This document shows positions 43,379 through 52,021 of a DNA stretch of 64,000 bases, one piece after another. The stretch's first letter is position 1. Each line of letters begins with the position of its first letter. The notes below the pieces were generated by a model. The model did no database searches and was not told the DNA's origin. It saw only the letters and a program-made list of their open reading frames with translations. Location: assembly GCF_011762005.1 (NCBI RefSeq), contig NZ_JAASQU010000004.1, positions 186,001 through 250,000 of the forward strand. The letters are read 5' to 3'. This stretch comes from Qipengyuania flava. GTDB taxonomy: Bacteria; Pseudomonadota; Alphaproteobacteria; Sphingomonadales; Sphingomonadaceae. The position numbers and the translations under genes are program-made.

Positions 43379-46300
43379 TTGTGCCCCGCGCGAGAATGGG
43401 CAAGAACGCTACCGATGTCATTGTCGCTCAGAGGCCTGTTCATTGCGCTGCCTATCGTCGCACTGATCATTGGTGCGATGGCGTGGGGCATTTACAGCGG
43501 GAGCATCGACGAAGATCGCGCCGAGGCGATGCGCGAAGTCGGTATCGCCAATGACGCGGCCACCGGGGCCCTCGAACGCGGCATTTCGCTTATCACCGAA
43601 ACCGAGCAGAAAGCGGTGGCCACGATGACCGCCAAGCTCGATCGCCCGGGGCCGACATCGCTCGACGAGATCTTCGTTCCTGCAGCAGACGGTGCCGCCC
43701 ATACGCGCGACGAATTGTGGAGCGGGGAACGGACCGCGGGTGCCATCCGCCTCTCCGGGGTCGGCGGATATCTGGCGCCGCCGCAGCCCATCGGCGAACG
43801 GCGTGCGGCAATCCTCGCCGCCTTCGAGACGCTTAGGCAGATGACCAACGGCCTGCCCAGCGAGATCGAGAGCCTGTATTTCTTTTCCCCTGCGAACGAT
43901 CTGCTGATCTACGCGCCGCGCCGCCCCGACGAACTGATGTTCTACCGCACCGCGGCGGCGGATTTCGATTTCCAGAACGCCGAGTTCAGCCGCATCACCT
44001 CGCCCGAAGAGAATCCCGAGGGCGAACTCAGCTGCACGAGCCTGCAGACTCCGCTCTATGATGACAGCGGCGACAGCTGGACCACCGGCTGCATGCTGCC
44101 CATCCGCATAGGAGGGAGGCATCTTGGCGCCTGGGGCATCAGCATCCCGCTCGACCTGCTGACCGACCGCCTGACGCCGCCGCCCGAAGACGCCTTCACC
44201 ATCATCGTCAGCGCCGATGGCAAGCTGATCCATCATTCGGGCGCGTCCCAGATGGACAGCGCCGAACTCCAGGCCAATGTCGATCTGGCGACATCCGGAG
44301 AACCGCTGCTCCGCGAAGTCTGGGCCTATGTGCAGGGCGGCATCGACGAACGCACGCTCTTTTCCGACGATCTCAATGCCTATGTTTCGGCCAGGGCACT
44401 GAGTGCACCCGAATGGGTGGTGCTGACCGTTCTGCCCGAAGAAGCGCTGAGCGCGCGGGCCTGGTCGCTCGCCCAGCGAATGATCCTTGTCGCGCTCACC
44501 GGAGCGTTGGCGCTGGGTCTGATACTCTCTGCAATCTTCCACCGTACCGTCGCCTCGCGCGTGTCGCGACTGGTGGCGCGGATCGACCGCGTATCCGCCG
44601 TCGAAGGGGTCACGCTGGAGCCGGATTCGAACGACGAGCTCGAACAGCTCGAGCATGCTTTCGACAAGATGGAAGACCGTCTGGCAATGGCACGATCGCG
44701 CGAACAGCGCTCGTTCGACGTGCTGGTGAATGCTGCCGAACGCTACGCCATGGTGCTGTATGACGATCACGGGCAATTGGTGCGCGCAAGCAAGGGGGCA
44801 CTCGATCTCTTCGGTGAACGCCAGTTGATCCATCTCGGCAGCGAATGGGGGCTGACCGCAGAGGCCGCGCCCGAACTGCCTGCGGCGACCGGCTCTCGTC
44901 CGCAGCCACGCATTATCAAACGCCAGTTGTCCAATGGCGGCGAAGTCTGGCTCGAGGAATTCCTCATTCCGCTGGTCGACGAGAGCGGTGCGCCGTTCGG
45001 CACTGCCTATATCGGACACGACATCACCGAAGCGCACGAAGCGCAGCGTGCGATCAAGGAGAGCCTGCTCTTCCTCGAACTCGCGCAATCGAGCGCCCAC
45101 GCCGGGCATTTCGCTCTCGATCCGGAGACGATGGACCTGTCTATCTCTACCTGGCTGCGCGAACGTTTCGGCGTTCCAACGGACACTTTGCCGCTCGCCC
45201 AAGTAGCCGAGCTCGTGCACGAAAGCCGGCGCGAAGAAACCATGGCGGCCATCGCACATGCGATTGCGGCGAAATCCGAATTCTCCTTCGAGACGCTCGC
45301 AATCGATGCCGATGGCAAGCCTGTTGCCGTGGTCGTGCGCGGCACGGCGGTGTTTCGGGAAGGCAACGAAAATGGGCAGCTGGCCGGGTTCTACGGGATC
45401 ATTCAGGACATTACCGAACAGAAGGAAGCTGCCGAAGCGCTGCTTCGTGCGCGCGACGAGGCGCGCGCCGAAGCCCGGGCCAAATCCGATATTCTCGCAG
45501 TCATCTCGCACGAAATCCGCACGCCCATTTCGGGCATTCTCGGCCTGATCGACCAGATTCGTCGCGAGCGGTCGGAAAGCGAACGCAGCCGCGCGCTCAC
45601 GCTGGTCGAGGATTCATCCGAAGCGTTGCTCAAGACACTCGATGCGACGCTGCAGCGTACGCGATCCGAACAGGAGCGTACGGTCGAGAAGGAGGAGGAG
45701 TTCCGCCCGGCCGATCTGATCGAGCGAGTGGCCGAGCTGTTCCGTCCCCTTGCCCGACGCAAGGGTCTGGCGATCGACGTGGATGCCCCGGCGCGCAATT
45801 GCGTGATGGGCCAACCGGCCCGGATTCAGCAGGTCCTGGCCAATTTCGTCTCCAATGCGATCAAGTTCACCCCGACCGGTCGGGTGAGCCTGTCGGTAAT
45901 GGCCCCCGAGCCCGGTTCGACCGACTGGACATTCACGGTAGAGGACACCGGCGGTGGGATCGATCCGGAGCGCATGAAGACGATTTTCCAGCCTTTCGGC
46001 GGGAGCGCCCCCGATACGCTCGGGCGCGCCTCGGGCAGCGGATTGGGTCTCTCGATCACGCATGACATCGCCCGGCAACTGGGCGGCAGCGTCAATGCCG
46101 GCAGTGCGCCCGGCGGTGGCACGCGCATGCGCCTCGTCTTGCCGCTCGCCGCGGCCGAAAAGAGGTCCGACGAGTTCGCCGAACGTGGCACTATCGCCAT
46201 CGACTTGGCGCAGGCCTCGCTCGCGATTCGCATCGAGGTGATAGCGCATGAGAAGGGTTTCACTTGCGTCGAGCCCGGCCAGCAGCCTTCACCCGATCTG

Positions 46301-46474
46301 TTCGTGACCGACGCCGACACTTCTGCAACGGGGCGCTCGGATAGCGGTGGCGGATTTACCGTACGTCTGATCGGTAGCGGACCGGTGGAACGCGGTGCGG
46401 ATCATCTGCAGGCTACCGAACCCGACCTGCTTGAACTGCTGCCTGGCCTGCTCGACGAGCTCGCCGATGGATAA
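43379..46474 (+). CDS. Membrane sensor histidine kinase with two PAS domains
   Basis: A 1031-residue kinase. Membrane helices lie at about 18-38 and 367-388, enclosing a ~325-residue periplasmic domain ending in PEWVVLTVLPEEAL, as in dCache sensors. A HAMP-like linker, PAS domains from about 446 and 564, and a coiled coil follow. HisKA has phospho-His711 (AVISHEIRTPISG). The ATPase domain shows the N box NFVSNAIKF (~822), EDTGGGIDP and GSGLGLS (~887). The last 100 residues look like a degenerate receiver (DLFVTDAD). The TTG at 43379 is chosen for its GAGGGGG ribosome site; the ATG at 43415 is an alternative. It is probably the ATP-driven donor for the next protein. Confidence 0.9.
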   Translation: MCPAREWARTLPMSLSLRGLFIALPIVALIIGAMAWGIYSGSIDEDRAEAMREVGIANDAATGALERGISLITETEQKAVATMTAKLDRPGPTSLDEIFVPAADGAAHTRDELWSGERTAGAIRLSGVGGYLAPPQPIGERRAAILAAFETLRQMTNGLPSEIESLYFFSPANDLLIYAPRRPDELMFYRTAAADFDFQNAEFSRITSPEENPEGELSCTSLQTPLYDDSGDSWTTGCMLPIRIGGRHLGAWGISIPLDLLTDRLTPPPEDAFTIIVSADGKLIHHSGASQMDSAELQANVDLATSGEPLLREVWAYVQGGIDERTLFSDDLNAYVSARALSAPEWVVLTVLPEEALSARAWSLAQRMILVALTGALALGLILSAIFHRTVASRVSRLVARIDRVSAVEGVTLEPDSNDELEQLEHAFDKMEDRLAMARSREQRSFDVLVNAAERYAMVLYDDHGQLVRASKGALDLFGERQLIHLGSEWGLTAEAAPELPAATGSRPQPRIIKRQLSNGGEVWLEEFLIPLVDESGAPFGTAYIGHDITEAHEAQRAIKESLLFLELAQSSAHAGHFALDPETMDLSISTWLRERFGVPTDTLPLAQVAELVHESRREETMAAIAHAIAAKSEFSFETLAIDADGKPVAVVVRGTAVFREGNENGQLAGFYGIIQDITEQKEAAEALLRARDEARAEARAKSDILAVISHEIRTPISGILGLIDQIRRERSESERSRALTLVEDSSEALLKTLDATLQRTRSEQERTVEKEEEFRPADLIERVAELFRPLARRKGLAIDVDAPARNCVMGQPARIQQVLANFVSNAIKFTPTGRVSLSVMAPEPGSTDWTFTVEDTGGGIDPERMKTIFQPFGGSAPDTLGRASGSGLGLSITHDIARQLGGSVNAGSAPGGGTRMRLVLPLAAAEKRSDEFAERGTIAIDLAQASLAIRIEVIAHEKGFTCVEPGQQPSPDLFVTDADTSATGRSDSGGGFTVRLIGSGPVERGADHLQATEPDLLELLPGLLDELADG

Positions 46475-48128
46475 AATGGAAGACCTTCCACCTCAGCGTC
46501 GCGCCGAGATACTGGCCGCGCGACTGGAGCGGAGCCAGCGGGCCCTCAGCGATGCCGAAGATGCGCTGGAATCGCGCATGAAGCAGCTGTTTCGCGCCAA
46601 TCAGGATCTGAGCCTTCGCGAAAGCGAGCTGGCCCGCAAGCTCGAGATCGAGAGCACGCTGCTGCTCGGTGCGCTCTCGACCATCGGCATGGCGACCGTC
46701 TATGGCGAGCGCGAGCGCGGTTTCACGCTGTCCGAAGGCGCCAATGCCATCCTTGGCCTGCCCGACGGCGAAGCAGCGACGGTGGAACGCCTGGTGGCCG
46801 CCTTGCACCCGCTCGATCGCGACCGCATCGTGCGCGAAGGGCGTCGATTCTTCTCGGAGAAGGCTGCAGGCGTCCCCCATGTCTATGAACACCGGATCAT
46901 CCGCTATGGCGATGGCGAAACGCGCTGGCTGAGCTGGTCGATCACGCGCGAAGAAAGCCGCGAAGGGCGCCCGGCCTACTTGCTCGCAACGGTTCGCGAC
47001 ATCACCGAGGAACGCCAGAACAAACGTCGGGTCAGGGCGCTGCAATTGCGCGCCGAACGACGGGTCGCAGAGCTGGCCAGCCTGCAGGCCGAACTGGCTG
47101 CGGCGAAGGAGCGGGTCGAGGACACGCTGAGCGCGCGCAACCGCTTCATTTCGGAAATGGCGCATGCAATCCGCACCCCGCTCGCCGCGTTGACGGGCGG
47201 GCTGGAATTGCTGCAGGCCAAGGTTCGCGATGACGGCCTGCAGGACCTCACCATTGCGCGCAACGCCTCAGACCAGCTGGGCGAACTCGCTTCACGTCTG
47301 ATCGAGCAAGCCGACAGCGGGGACGAAGCCCCTTCGCCGAGCTTTCCCGGAACGGCCGCGTTGCCAACGCCTTCCACCGCAACCGCCATTCCCGATCAGC
47401 CCAAGGTGCTGCTCGCCGAGGACACGGAAAGCAATCGCTACGTCGTTGAACGGCTGCTGGCCGAACTGGGTTGCGTGGTCACTTCGGTCGAGAACGGCGC
47501 AGCGGCGGTCGAGGCAGTCCGGCGCGAGGATTTCGATCTGGTCCTGATGGACGTGATGATGCCGATCATGAACGGCGAACAGGCGACCCAGACGATCCGT
47601 GGGCTCAGCGGTCGCGCCGCGCGGACGCCGATTATCGGAGTGACCGCGCACAGCCTGCAGTCCGAACGCGAACGGCTGTTGTCCGCAGGCATGACCGCAT
47701 GCCTTGCAAAACCGGTGCGCAAGGAAGCGCTGGATACGGCAATCCGCACCGCGCTGATATCGGGGCGAGATGTGAGCACCAACCAGGCGCGGTTCGATCA
47801 CGAGCTGTTCCGGCGAACTTTCGGCGATTTGCCCCCCGCCTATCGCAGCCGCATGCGCGATGCCGCGAAGAAGGACATAACACGCTATGCCGGCGAAGTG
47901 CTGGAAGCGGTCGAAACGAATGACGACGAAGCGCTGTCGCGCGCGGCGCATTCGCTGACCGGCGTATCGCTCAACATCGGTGCTATCGGGATCGTCGAGG
48001 AACTGGCTGCCTACCGTGAGGCGGCCCCGCTTGGCGAGGTGTCGATCGAACCGTTCCGCGAAGCGGTCGCCGCTTGCCTGCTGGTAGTCGACGACCTCTA
48101 CGACGCGCTGGTGTCCGGAGCGGAATAG
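46467..48128 (+). CDS. PAS-HisKA-receiver-HPt phosphorelay protein without ATPase domain
   Basis: A 553-residue signalling protein. It has an N-terminal coiled coil (about 10-60), a PAS domain (about 60-190), a second coiled coil, and a HisKA dimerisation helix with His233 (EMAHAIRTPLAAL; the usual Glu after His is Ala). There is no HATPase domain at all: after a Pro/Ser linker comes a receiver with Asp362 (DLVLMDVMMPIMNGEQ), then an HPt domain with His495 (RAAHSLTGVSL). It cannot use ATP alone and must receive phosphate, most likely from the kinase encoded just upstream, whose gene overlaps it by 8 bp. The HPt would pass phosphate on, probably to the NtrC-type regulator at 48864. Confidence 0.9.
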   Translation: MDKMEDLPPQRRAEILAARLERSQRALSDAEDALESRMKQLFRANQDLSLRESELARKLEIESTLLLGALSTIGMATVYGERERGFTLSEGANAILGLPDGEAATVERLVAALHPLDRDRIVREGRRFFSEKAAGVPHVYEHRIIRYGDGETRWLSWSITREESREGRPAYLLATVRDITEERQNKRRVRALQLRAERRVAELASLQAELAAAKERVEDTLSARNRFISEMAHAIRTPLAALTGGLELLQAKVRDDGLQDLTIARNASDQLGELASRLIEQADSGDEAPSPSFPGTAALPTPSTATAIPDQPKVLLAEDTESNRYVVERLLAELGCVVTSVENGAAAVEAVRREDFDLVLMDVMMPIMNGEQATQTIRGLSGRAARTPIIGVTAHSLQSERERLLSAGMTACLAKPVRKEALDTAIRTALISGRDVSTNQARFDHELFRRTFGDLPPAYRSRMRDAAKKDITRYAGEVLEAVETNDDEALSRAAHSLTGVSLNIGAIGIVEELAAYREAAPLGEVSIEPFREAVAACLLVVDDLYDALVSGAE

Positions 48129-48170
48129 GCTTCCGCTTCCGGATATCTCCCGGTTCGCATTTCGCAACCG

Positions 48171-48230
48171 ATTCTTGCAATCTGCGAGACCTTTATTGCA
48201 TTTTGCAAGAATGTGCTGCATATTGCAGCA
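48171..48230. promoter_or_regulatory. Two dyads upstream of the sigma-54 promoter (likely activator sites)
   Basis: ATTCTTGCAA (48171-48180) is an exact inverted repeat of TTGCAAGAAT (48203-48212). TGCTGCA-TAT-TGCAGCA (48214-48230) is a perfect 7-3-7 palindrome. Their centres are about 106 and 75 bp upstream of the start site predicted from the sigma-54 promoter. That is where NtrC-type activators bind. TTGCA cores repeat through the whole 48160-48235 stretch. Confidence 0.75.
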
Positions 48231-48270
48231 ATCTCGGACCTGTACTCACCCGATACGCCTGCCTTCAATC

Positions 48271-48286
48271 CGGCACGGCCTTTGCA
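48271..48286 (+). promoter_or_regulatory. Sigma-54 promoter of the H-NOX/NtrC operon
   Basis: CGGCACG-GCCT-TTGCA matches the sigma-54 consensus TGGCACG-N4-TTGCW at every position but the first, including the essential GG and GC with correct spacing. Predicted transcription start is near 48297, giving a leader of about 30 nt before the GTG at 48327. Confidence 0.82.
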
Positions 48287-48326
48287 ATGGTGCGTTGACT
48301 ACGCAGCAGAGCATTCGGAGATTACG

Positions 48327-48860
48327 GTGAAAGGCATCATTTTTACGGAGCTGGTCGGCTTTCTCGATCACGCGGGCGGCCCCGACTTTGCCGAGAAGGT
48401 CTTGGAGGATGCGGGCCTGCCTCATGGAGGCGCCTATTCGCGCGTTGCCCGCTACCCCTGGCAGGAGGCGGTCCGGGTAGTCGAGGCGGCCTCGCGCGAA
48501 ACCGGGGCCGAGTTCAGCGACTTGTGCCAGCAGTTCGGCGCCTATCTGTTCGAGCGCTTCACCGTACTCTATCCCGAGATCATCGGACGATACTCGGACG
48601 CCGAAGCCCTGCTGTCGCATGTCGAGGACCACATCCACGAAGATGTGAAAATCCTCTATCCCGATGCCGAGCCGCCTACCGTGACCGTACGCAACGAGGG
48701 CGATCGCTTGCGCGTGGAATATGCGTCGCACCGTCCGTTCGCGCACATCGCACACGGGCTGGTGGCCGGTGCGATGAACCATTTCGGCGATCTGCGCGAT
48801 CTCGAGTGGCTGACTTCGAGCGAGGGCGGCACCCGCGCGGCTTTCGCCATGACGAGGTAA
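48327..48860 (+). CDS. H-NOX heme nitric-oxide sensor
   Basis: A 177-residue cytoplasmic heme protein of the H-NOX (HNOB) family, which binds NO and modulates partner kinases or cyclases. The start is a GTG at 48327 (MKGIIFTELVGFL) with CGGAG upstream; this start gives the standard H-NOX N-terminus and length. The heme ligand is His104 (DHIHEDVKILYPD) and the heme-propionate motif YxSxR is complete as Tyr132-Ser134-Arg136 (EYASHRPF). It is the first gene of a two-gene operon with the sigma-54 activator (3-bp gap). Partners in other bacteria are histidine kinases, so the relay proteins encoded upstream are the likely targets. Confidence 0.92.
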   Translation: MKGIIFTELVGFLDHAGGPDFAEKVLEDAGLPHGGAYSRVARYPWQEAVRVVEAASRETGAEFSDLCQQFGAYLFERFTVLYPEIIGRYSDAEALLSHVEDHIHEDVKILYPDAEPPTVTVRNEGDRLRVEYASHRPFAHIAHGLVAGAMNHFGDLRDLEWLTSSEGGTRAAFAMTR

Positions 48861-48863
48861 TCG

Positions 48864-50276
48864 ATGTCCAAGCCCGCCGTCCTCATTATCGAAGACAGCG
48901 CCTCGCTCGCCTTGGGCTATGCTGCGCAGCTCGAGGAAGCAGGCTATGAGGTGACGCTCGCGGCGACGCTGGCCGAGGCAGAAGATGCACTGGCCACCAA
49001 CCGCTTCGCAGCGACCCTGCTCGATCTCCAGCTACCCGATGGCGACGGCCTGTCATTGCTCGAGAAGCGCAATGCAACCTCGCCTGCCTTCGTCGTCATC
49101 ACCGCCGACGGGTCGCTGTCGCGCGCAATTGCGGCGATGCGGCTCGGCGCTTTCGACTTTTTGGTCAAGCCGGTGGCGGGCACCCGCCTGCTGGCCACTG
49201 TCAGAAGCGCCGCCGATCAGGCGGATACGCCGGCCGCACCAGCCAAGAAGTTACCCGCGGCGCAGGAACCGGGGCGATTTCACGGTTTTATCGGCCAGTC
49301 TCCCGGCATGCAGGGCGTTTTCCGCACGATCGAACAGGTAGCCGATTCACGTGCTGCGGTGTTCGTCACCGGCGAAAGCGGCACCGGCAAGGAAGTTACC
49401 GCCGAAGCCCTCCATTCAGCCTCGCGCCGACGCGACCGGGCCTTCGTCGCCATCAATTGCGGTGCCATTCCCGAGAACCTCCTCGAGAGCGAGTTGTTCG
49501 GCCATGTAAAAGGCGCCTTCACCGGTGCGGTCGAAAACCGCATCGGCGCTGCCAAGGCTGCCGACGGAGGGACACTGTTTCTCGACGAGATCTGCGAAAT
49601 GGAGCTCAAGCTGCAGGTAAAGCTGTTGCGCTTTATCCAGACCGGGATGATCCAGCGCGTGGGATCGGCCAAGGCAGAGCCAGTCGATGTGCGGATCGTC
49701 TGCGCCACCAATCGCGATCCGCTGCGCGAAGTGGCGGAGGGGCGTTTCCGCGAAGACCTCTACTACCGGCTCAATGTCATTCCCATCCACTTGCCGCCGC
49801 TGCGCGAACGCGGCGACGATATCCTCATGCTGGCCGACCATTTCCTGCGCCGCATCGCGGAGGAAGAGCGGCGTTCGCCCTTCGATCTCGACAGCACGAC
49901 GCGCGCAGCGATCCTCACACATCCCTGGCCGGGCAATGTTCGTGAACTCCAGAATGTGCTGCGACGGGCAGCGATCACCTCATTGGACAGCACGCTCGAA
50001 ATTCATGAACTGACGACCCGCCCACTGGCAAGCCGCCCCGATGCGCATGCCGAGCCCTCGCCGCGCCCTGCTGCCGGCGTGGCTGTACCCGCGGATCCCG
50101 TATCCGCACCTTTGTCGGAAACCCAGTTGGCAGGAATGACGCTGGCGCAGATCGAACGCATCGCGATCGAAGGTGCGCTTGCGCGGCACGCGGGCAATGT
50201 CACCCGCGCCGCGAAGGAACTGGAAGTGAACCCCTCGACGATCTATCGCAAGATGGAGCGCTGGCAGCAGCCGTAA
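48864..50276 (+). CDS. NtrC-family sigma-54-dependent response regulator
   Basis: A 470-residue activator. The receiver (1-120) has Asp54 (LLDLQLPDGDG) and Lys in FDFLVKPVAG. The AAA+ domain has Walker A GESGTGKE at 170-177, an intact GAFTGA loop at 217-222 and Walker B TLFLDEI, so it can remodel sigma-54 RNA polymerase. A C-terminal Fis-type helix-turn-helix (HAGNVTRAAKELEVNPSTIY) binds enhancers. It follows H-NOX by 3 bp. With the dyads and sigma-54 promoter before H-NOX, it most likely activates its own operon. The phosphodonor is predicted to be the HPt domain of the protein at 46467. Confidence 0.93.
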   Translation: MSKPAVLIIEDSASLALGYAAQLEEAGYEVTLAATLAEAEDALATNRFAATLLDLQLPDGDGLSLLEKRNATSPAFVVITADGSLSRAIAAMRLGAFDFLVKPVAGTRLLATVRSAADQADTPAAPAKKLPAAQEPGRFHGFIGQSPGMQGVFRTIEQVADSRAAVFVTGESGTGKEVTAEALHSASRRRDRAFVAINCGAIPENLLESELFGHVKGAFTGAVENRIGAAKAADGGTLFLDEICEMELKLQVKLLRFIQTGMIQRVGSAKAEPVDVRIVCATNRDPLREVAEGRFREDLYYRLNVIPIHLPPLRERGDDILMLADHFLRRIAEEERRSPFDLDSTTRAAILTHPWPGNVRELQNVLRRAAITSLDSTLEIHELTTRPLASRPDAHAEPSPRPAAGVAVPADPVSAPLSETQLAGMTLAQIERIAIEGALARHAGNVTRAAKELEVNPSTIYRKMERWQQP

Positions 50277-50300
50277 CCCCGGCGCATCGCTCACCGACCT

Positions 50301-51131
50301 TTAAGATCGTTCGAGCGTGATCGAAATCCGTCGGTTGCGCGGATCGCTCGGATCATCGGCGATCAGCGGCTCGGTATCCGCTACCCCTTCAATCCGGCGA
50401 AAGCGTTCGCGCACGATGCCGTGACGGATCAGGTTCTGGCGCGTCGTTTCCGCCCGCCCGGCCGATAGCGACCAGTTGTTCACCCGGCTCGGATCGCGAT
50501 ATTTGAGCGCGTCCGTGTGGCCTCGCACGGTAATCTTGCCGCCTTCGGGGCCGATCGCCTGCGCGATCAGGTCGAGCAGTTCGCGCGCATCGGTGGTCAG
50601 CACGGTGGTGCCGAGCGAGAACATCGAGAAATCGGCGTCATCGACCAGGTCGATACGGATCCCCGTCGTGGTGTCGATCATCCGGACCTGGCGCATCAGC
50701 CGTTCGAGCCGCTTCTTGTCGGCGATGGCATCGTCGACGCGCTGCTGGATACGACGGATGCTGGCCGCCCCTTCCTTCGGTCCCCCGGTAGCGTCGCGCG
50801 GAACGGTAAGCGTCTGCGTGCCGGTCTGACCCGCGGCGTGCGGATAATTGTCGACATCGACCAGCGACGAGCCGCCGAGAACGCCGTCGGCGCCCGCGCT
50901 CTGTTCCTTGGTCTTGACCAGCGTGGGCGTGAAATAGTCCGCCAGCCCCTTGCGCTGGTCCTCGGTCGTGGCGCCGAGCAGCCACAGCAGCAGGAAGAAG
51001 GCCATCATCGCGGTGACGAAGTCCGCATAGGCCACTTTCCAGGCGCCGCCGTGATGCCCCGCCTCGACAACGGTCACCTTCTTGACGATGATCGGGGCGG
51101 GGTCGTTGCGACCCGCGGCGGAGCTGGCCAT
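50301..51131 (-). CDS. motB: Flagellar motor stator protein MotB
   Basis: A 276-residue stator subunit. After a short cytoplasmic N-terminus comes a single membrane helix with the proton-carrying Asp37 (WKVAYADFVTAMMAF), a periplasmic linker and an OmpA-like peptidoglycan-binding domain (ITVRGHTDALKY, NWSLSAGRAETTRQNLIRHG). It is encoded 1 bp after motA and is the last gene of the minus-strand flg-mot series. It is convergent with the NtrC-type regulator gene, with only 24 bp between the stops. Confidence 0.95.
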   Translation of the reverse strand: MASSAAGRNDPAPIIVKKVTVVEAGHHGGAWKVAYADFVTAMMAFFLLLWLLGATTEDQRKGLADYFTPTLVKTKEQSAGADGVLGGSSLVDVDNYPHAAGQTGTQTLTVPRDATGGPKEGAASIRRIQQRVDDAIADKKRLERLMRQVRMIDTTTGIRIDLVDDADFSMFSLGTTVLTTDARELLDLIAQAIGPEGGKITVRGHTDALKYRDPSRVNNWSLSAGRAETTRQNLIRHGIVRERFRRIEGVADTEPLIADDPSDPRNRRISITLERS

Positions 51132-51132
51132 C

Positions 51133-51996
51133 TTACCGCCCCCGCAACGCGTCGAGCAATTCGTTCAGCCCGGGGCGGACCGTGTGGCCGAGTCCGGAAC
51201 GCGCGCTTTCTACCACGAGCGGCTGCGGATGGCCGTAAAGCGAAGCGATGATCACCTGCTTGACAGCATGGAAAATCTGTTCGTCCTGTTCGAGAACCTG
51301 CTTCAGGCGCCCCGCCAGCGGCCCGACGATACCATAGGCAAGCAGAACGCCGAGGAAGGTTCCGACCAGCGCAGCGCCGATCATCTTGCCGAGGATTTCG
51401 GGCGGTTCGTTGATCGATCCCATGGTCTTGACCACGCCCAGCACGGCGGCGACGATTCCCAGTGCGGGCAGCGCGTCGGACAGCGTAGTCAGATTGTGCT
51501 GCGGCTCGTGCATCTCGTGGAAATGCGTTTTCATCGCATTGTCCATGACCTCTTCTACTGCATGCGTCTCGAGCGTGCCCGAAGAGACCACCAGCAGTGT
51601 CAGAGTGTCGCAGATCAGCGCGATGAGCGGTTCGTTGGCAAGCAAATTGGGATAGGCGCTGAACACGGTGGAACTGGCCGGATCCTCGATATGCGGTTCC
51701 AGCGCGACCGGTCCATCGTTCTTGAGCATGCGCATCAGCTGCGTGGTCAATGCGATCGCGTCGATATGGTCCTGCTTGGTGTGACGCGGCCCCTTGAAAA
51801 TCTTCTTGAATGCCGCGCCGACGGCCTTGAGACCGTCGAGCGAATTGCCGGCCACCATCGCGCCGACCGCGGCGCCGCCGATGATCAGCATCTCGTAGGG
51901 CATGGCCGCCATGACGGGCCCGAGCGCACCACCGCTGAGCGTAAACCCGCCAAAGACCATGACGAGAAGGACGATAATGCCGATAACCGCGTACAT
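51133..51996 (-). CDS. motA: Flagellar motor stator protein MotA
   Basis: A 287-residue inner-membrane protein with four helices that with MotB forms the proton channel driving rotation. The N-terminus YAVIGIIVLLVMVFGGFTLS, the loop with MPYEMLIIGGAAVGAMV, and the C-terminal helices with LPALGIVAAVLGVVKTMGS and MIGAALVGTFLGVLLAYG match MotA of the alphaproteobacterial type. The ATG at 51996 lies 25 bp after the flgL stop. Confidence 0.95.
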   Translation of the reverse strand: MYAVIGIIVLLVMVFGGFTLSGGALGPVMAAMPYEMLIIGGAAVGAMVAGNSLDGLKAVGAAFKKIFKGPRHTKQDHIDAIALTTQLMRMLKNDGPVALEPHIEDPASSTVFSAYPNLLANEPLIALICDTLTLLVVSSGTLETHAVEEVMDNAMKTHFHEMHEPQHNLTTLSDALPALGIVAAVLGVVKTMGSINEPPEILGKMIGAALVGTFLGVLLAYGIVGPLAGRLKQVLEQDEQIFHAVKQVIIASLYGHPQPLVVESARSGLGHTVRPGLNELLDALRGR

Positions 51997-52021
51997 TTCG
52001 AATTTCCTTCGGTTGGCGCGA

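Noticed and set aside
43418-45511. 697-codon open frame on the minus strand opposite the histidine kinase
   Set aside because: Shadow frame; the plus strand carries intact HisKA and ATPase motifs.
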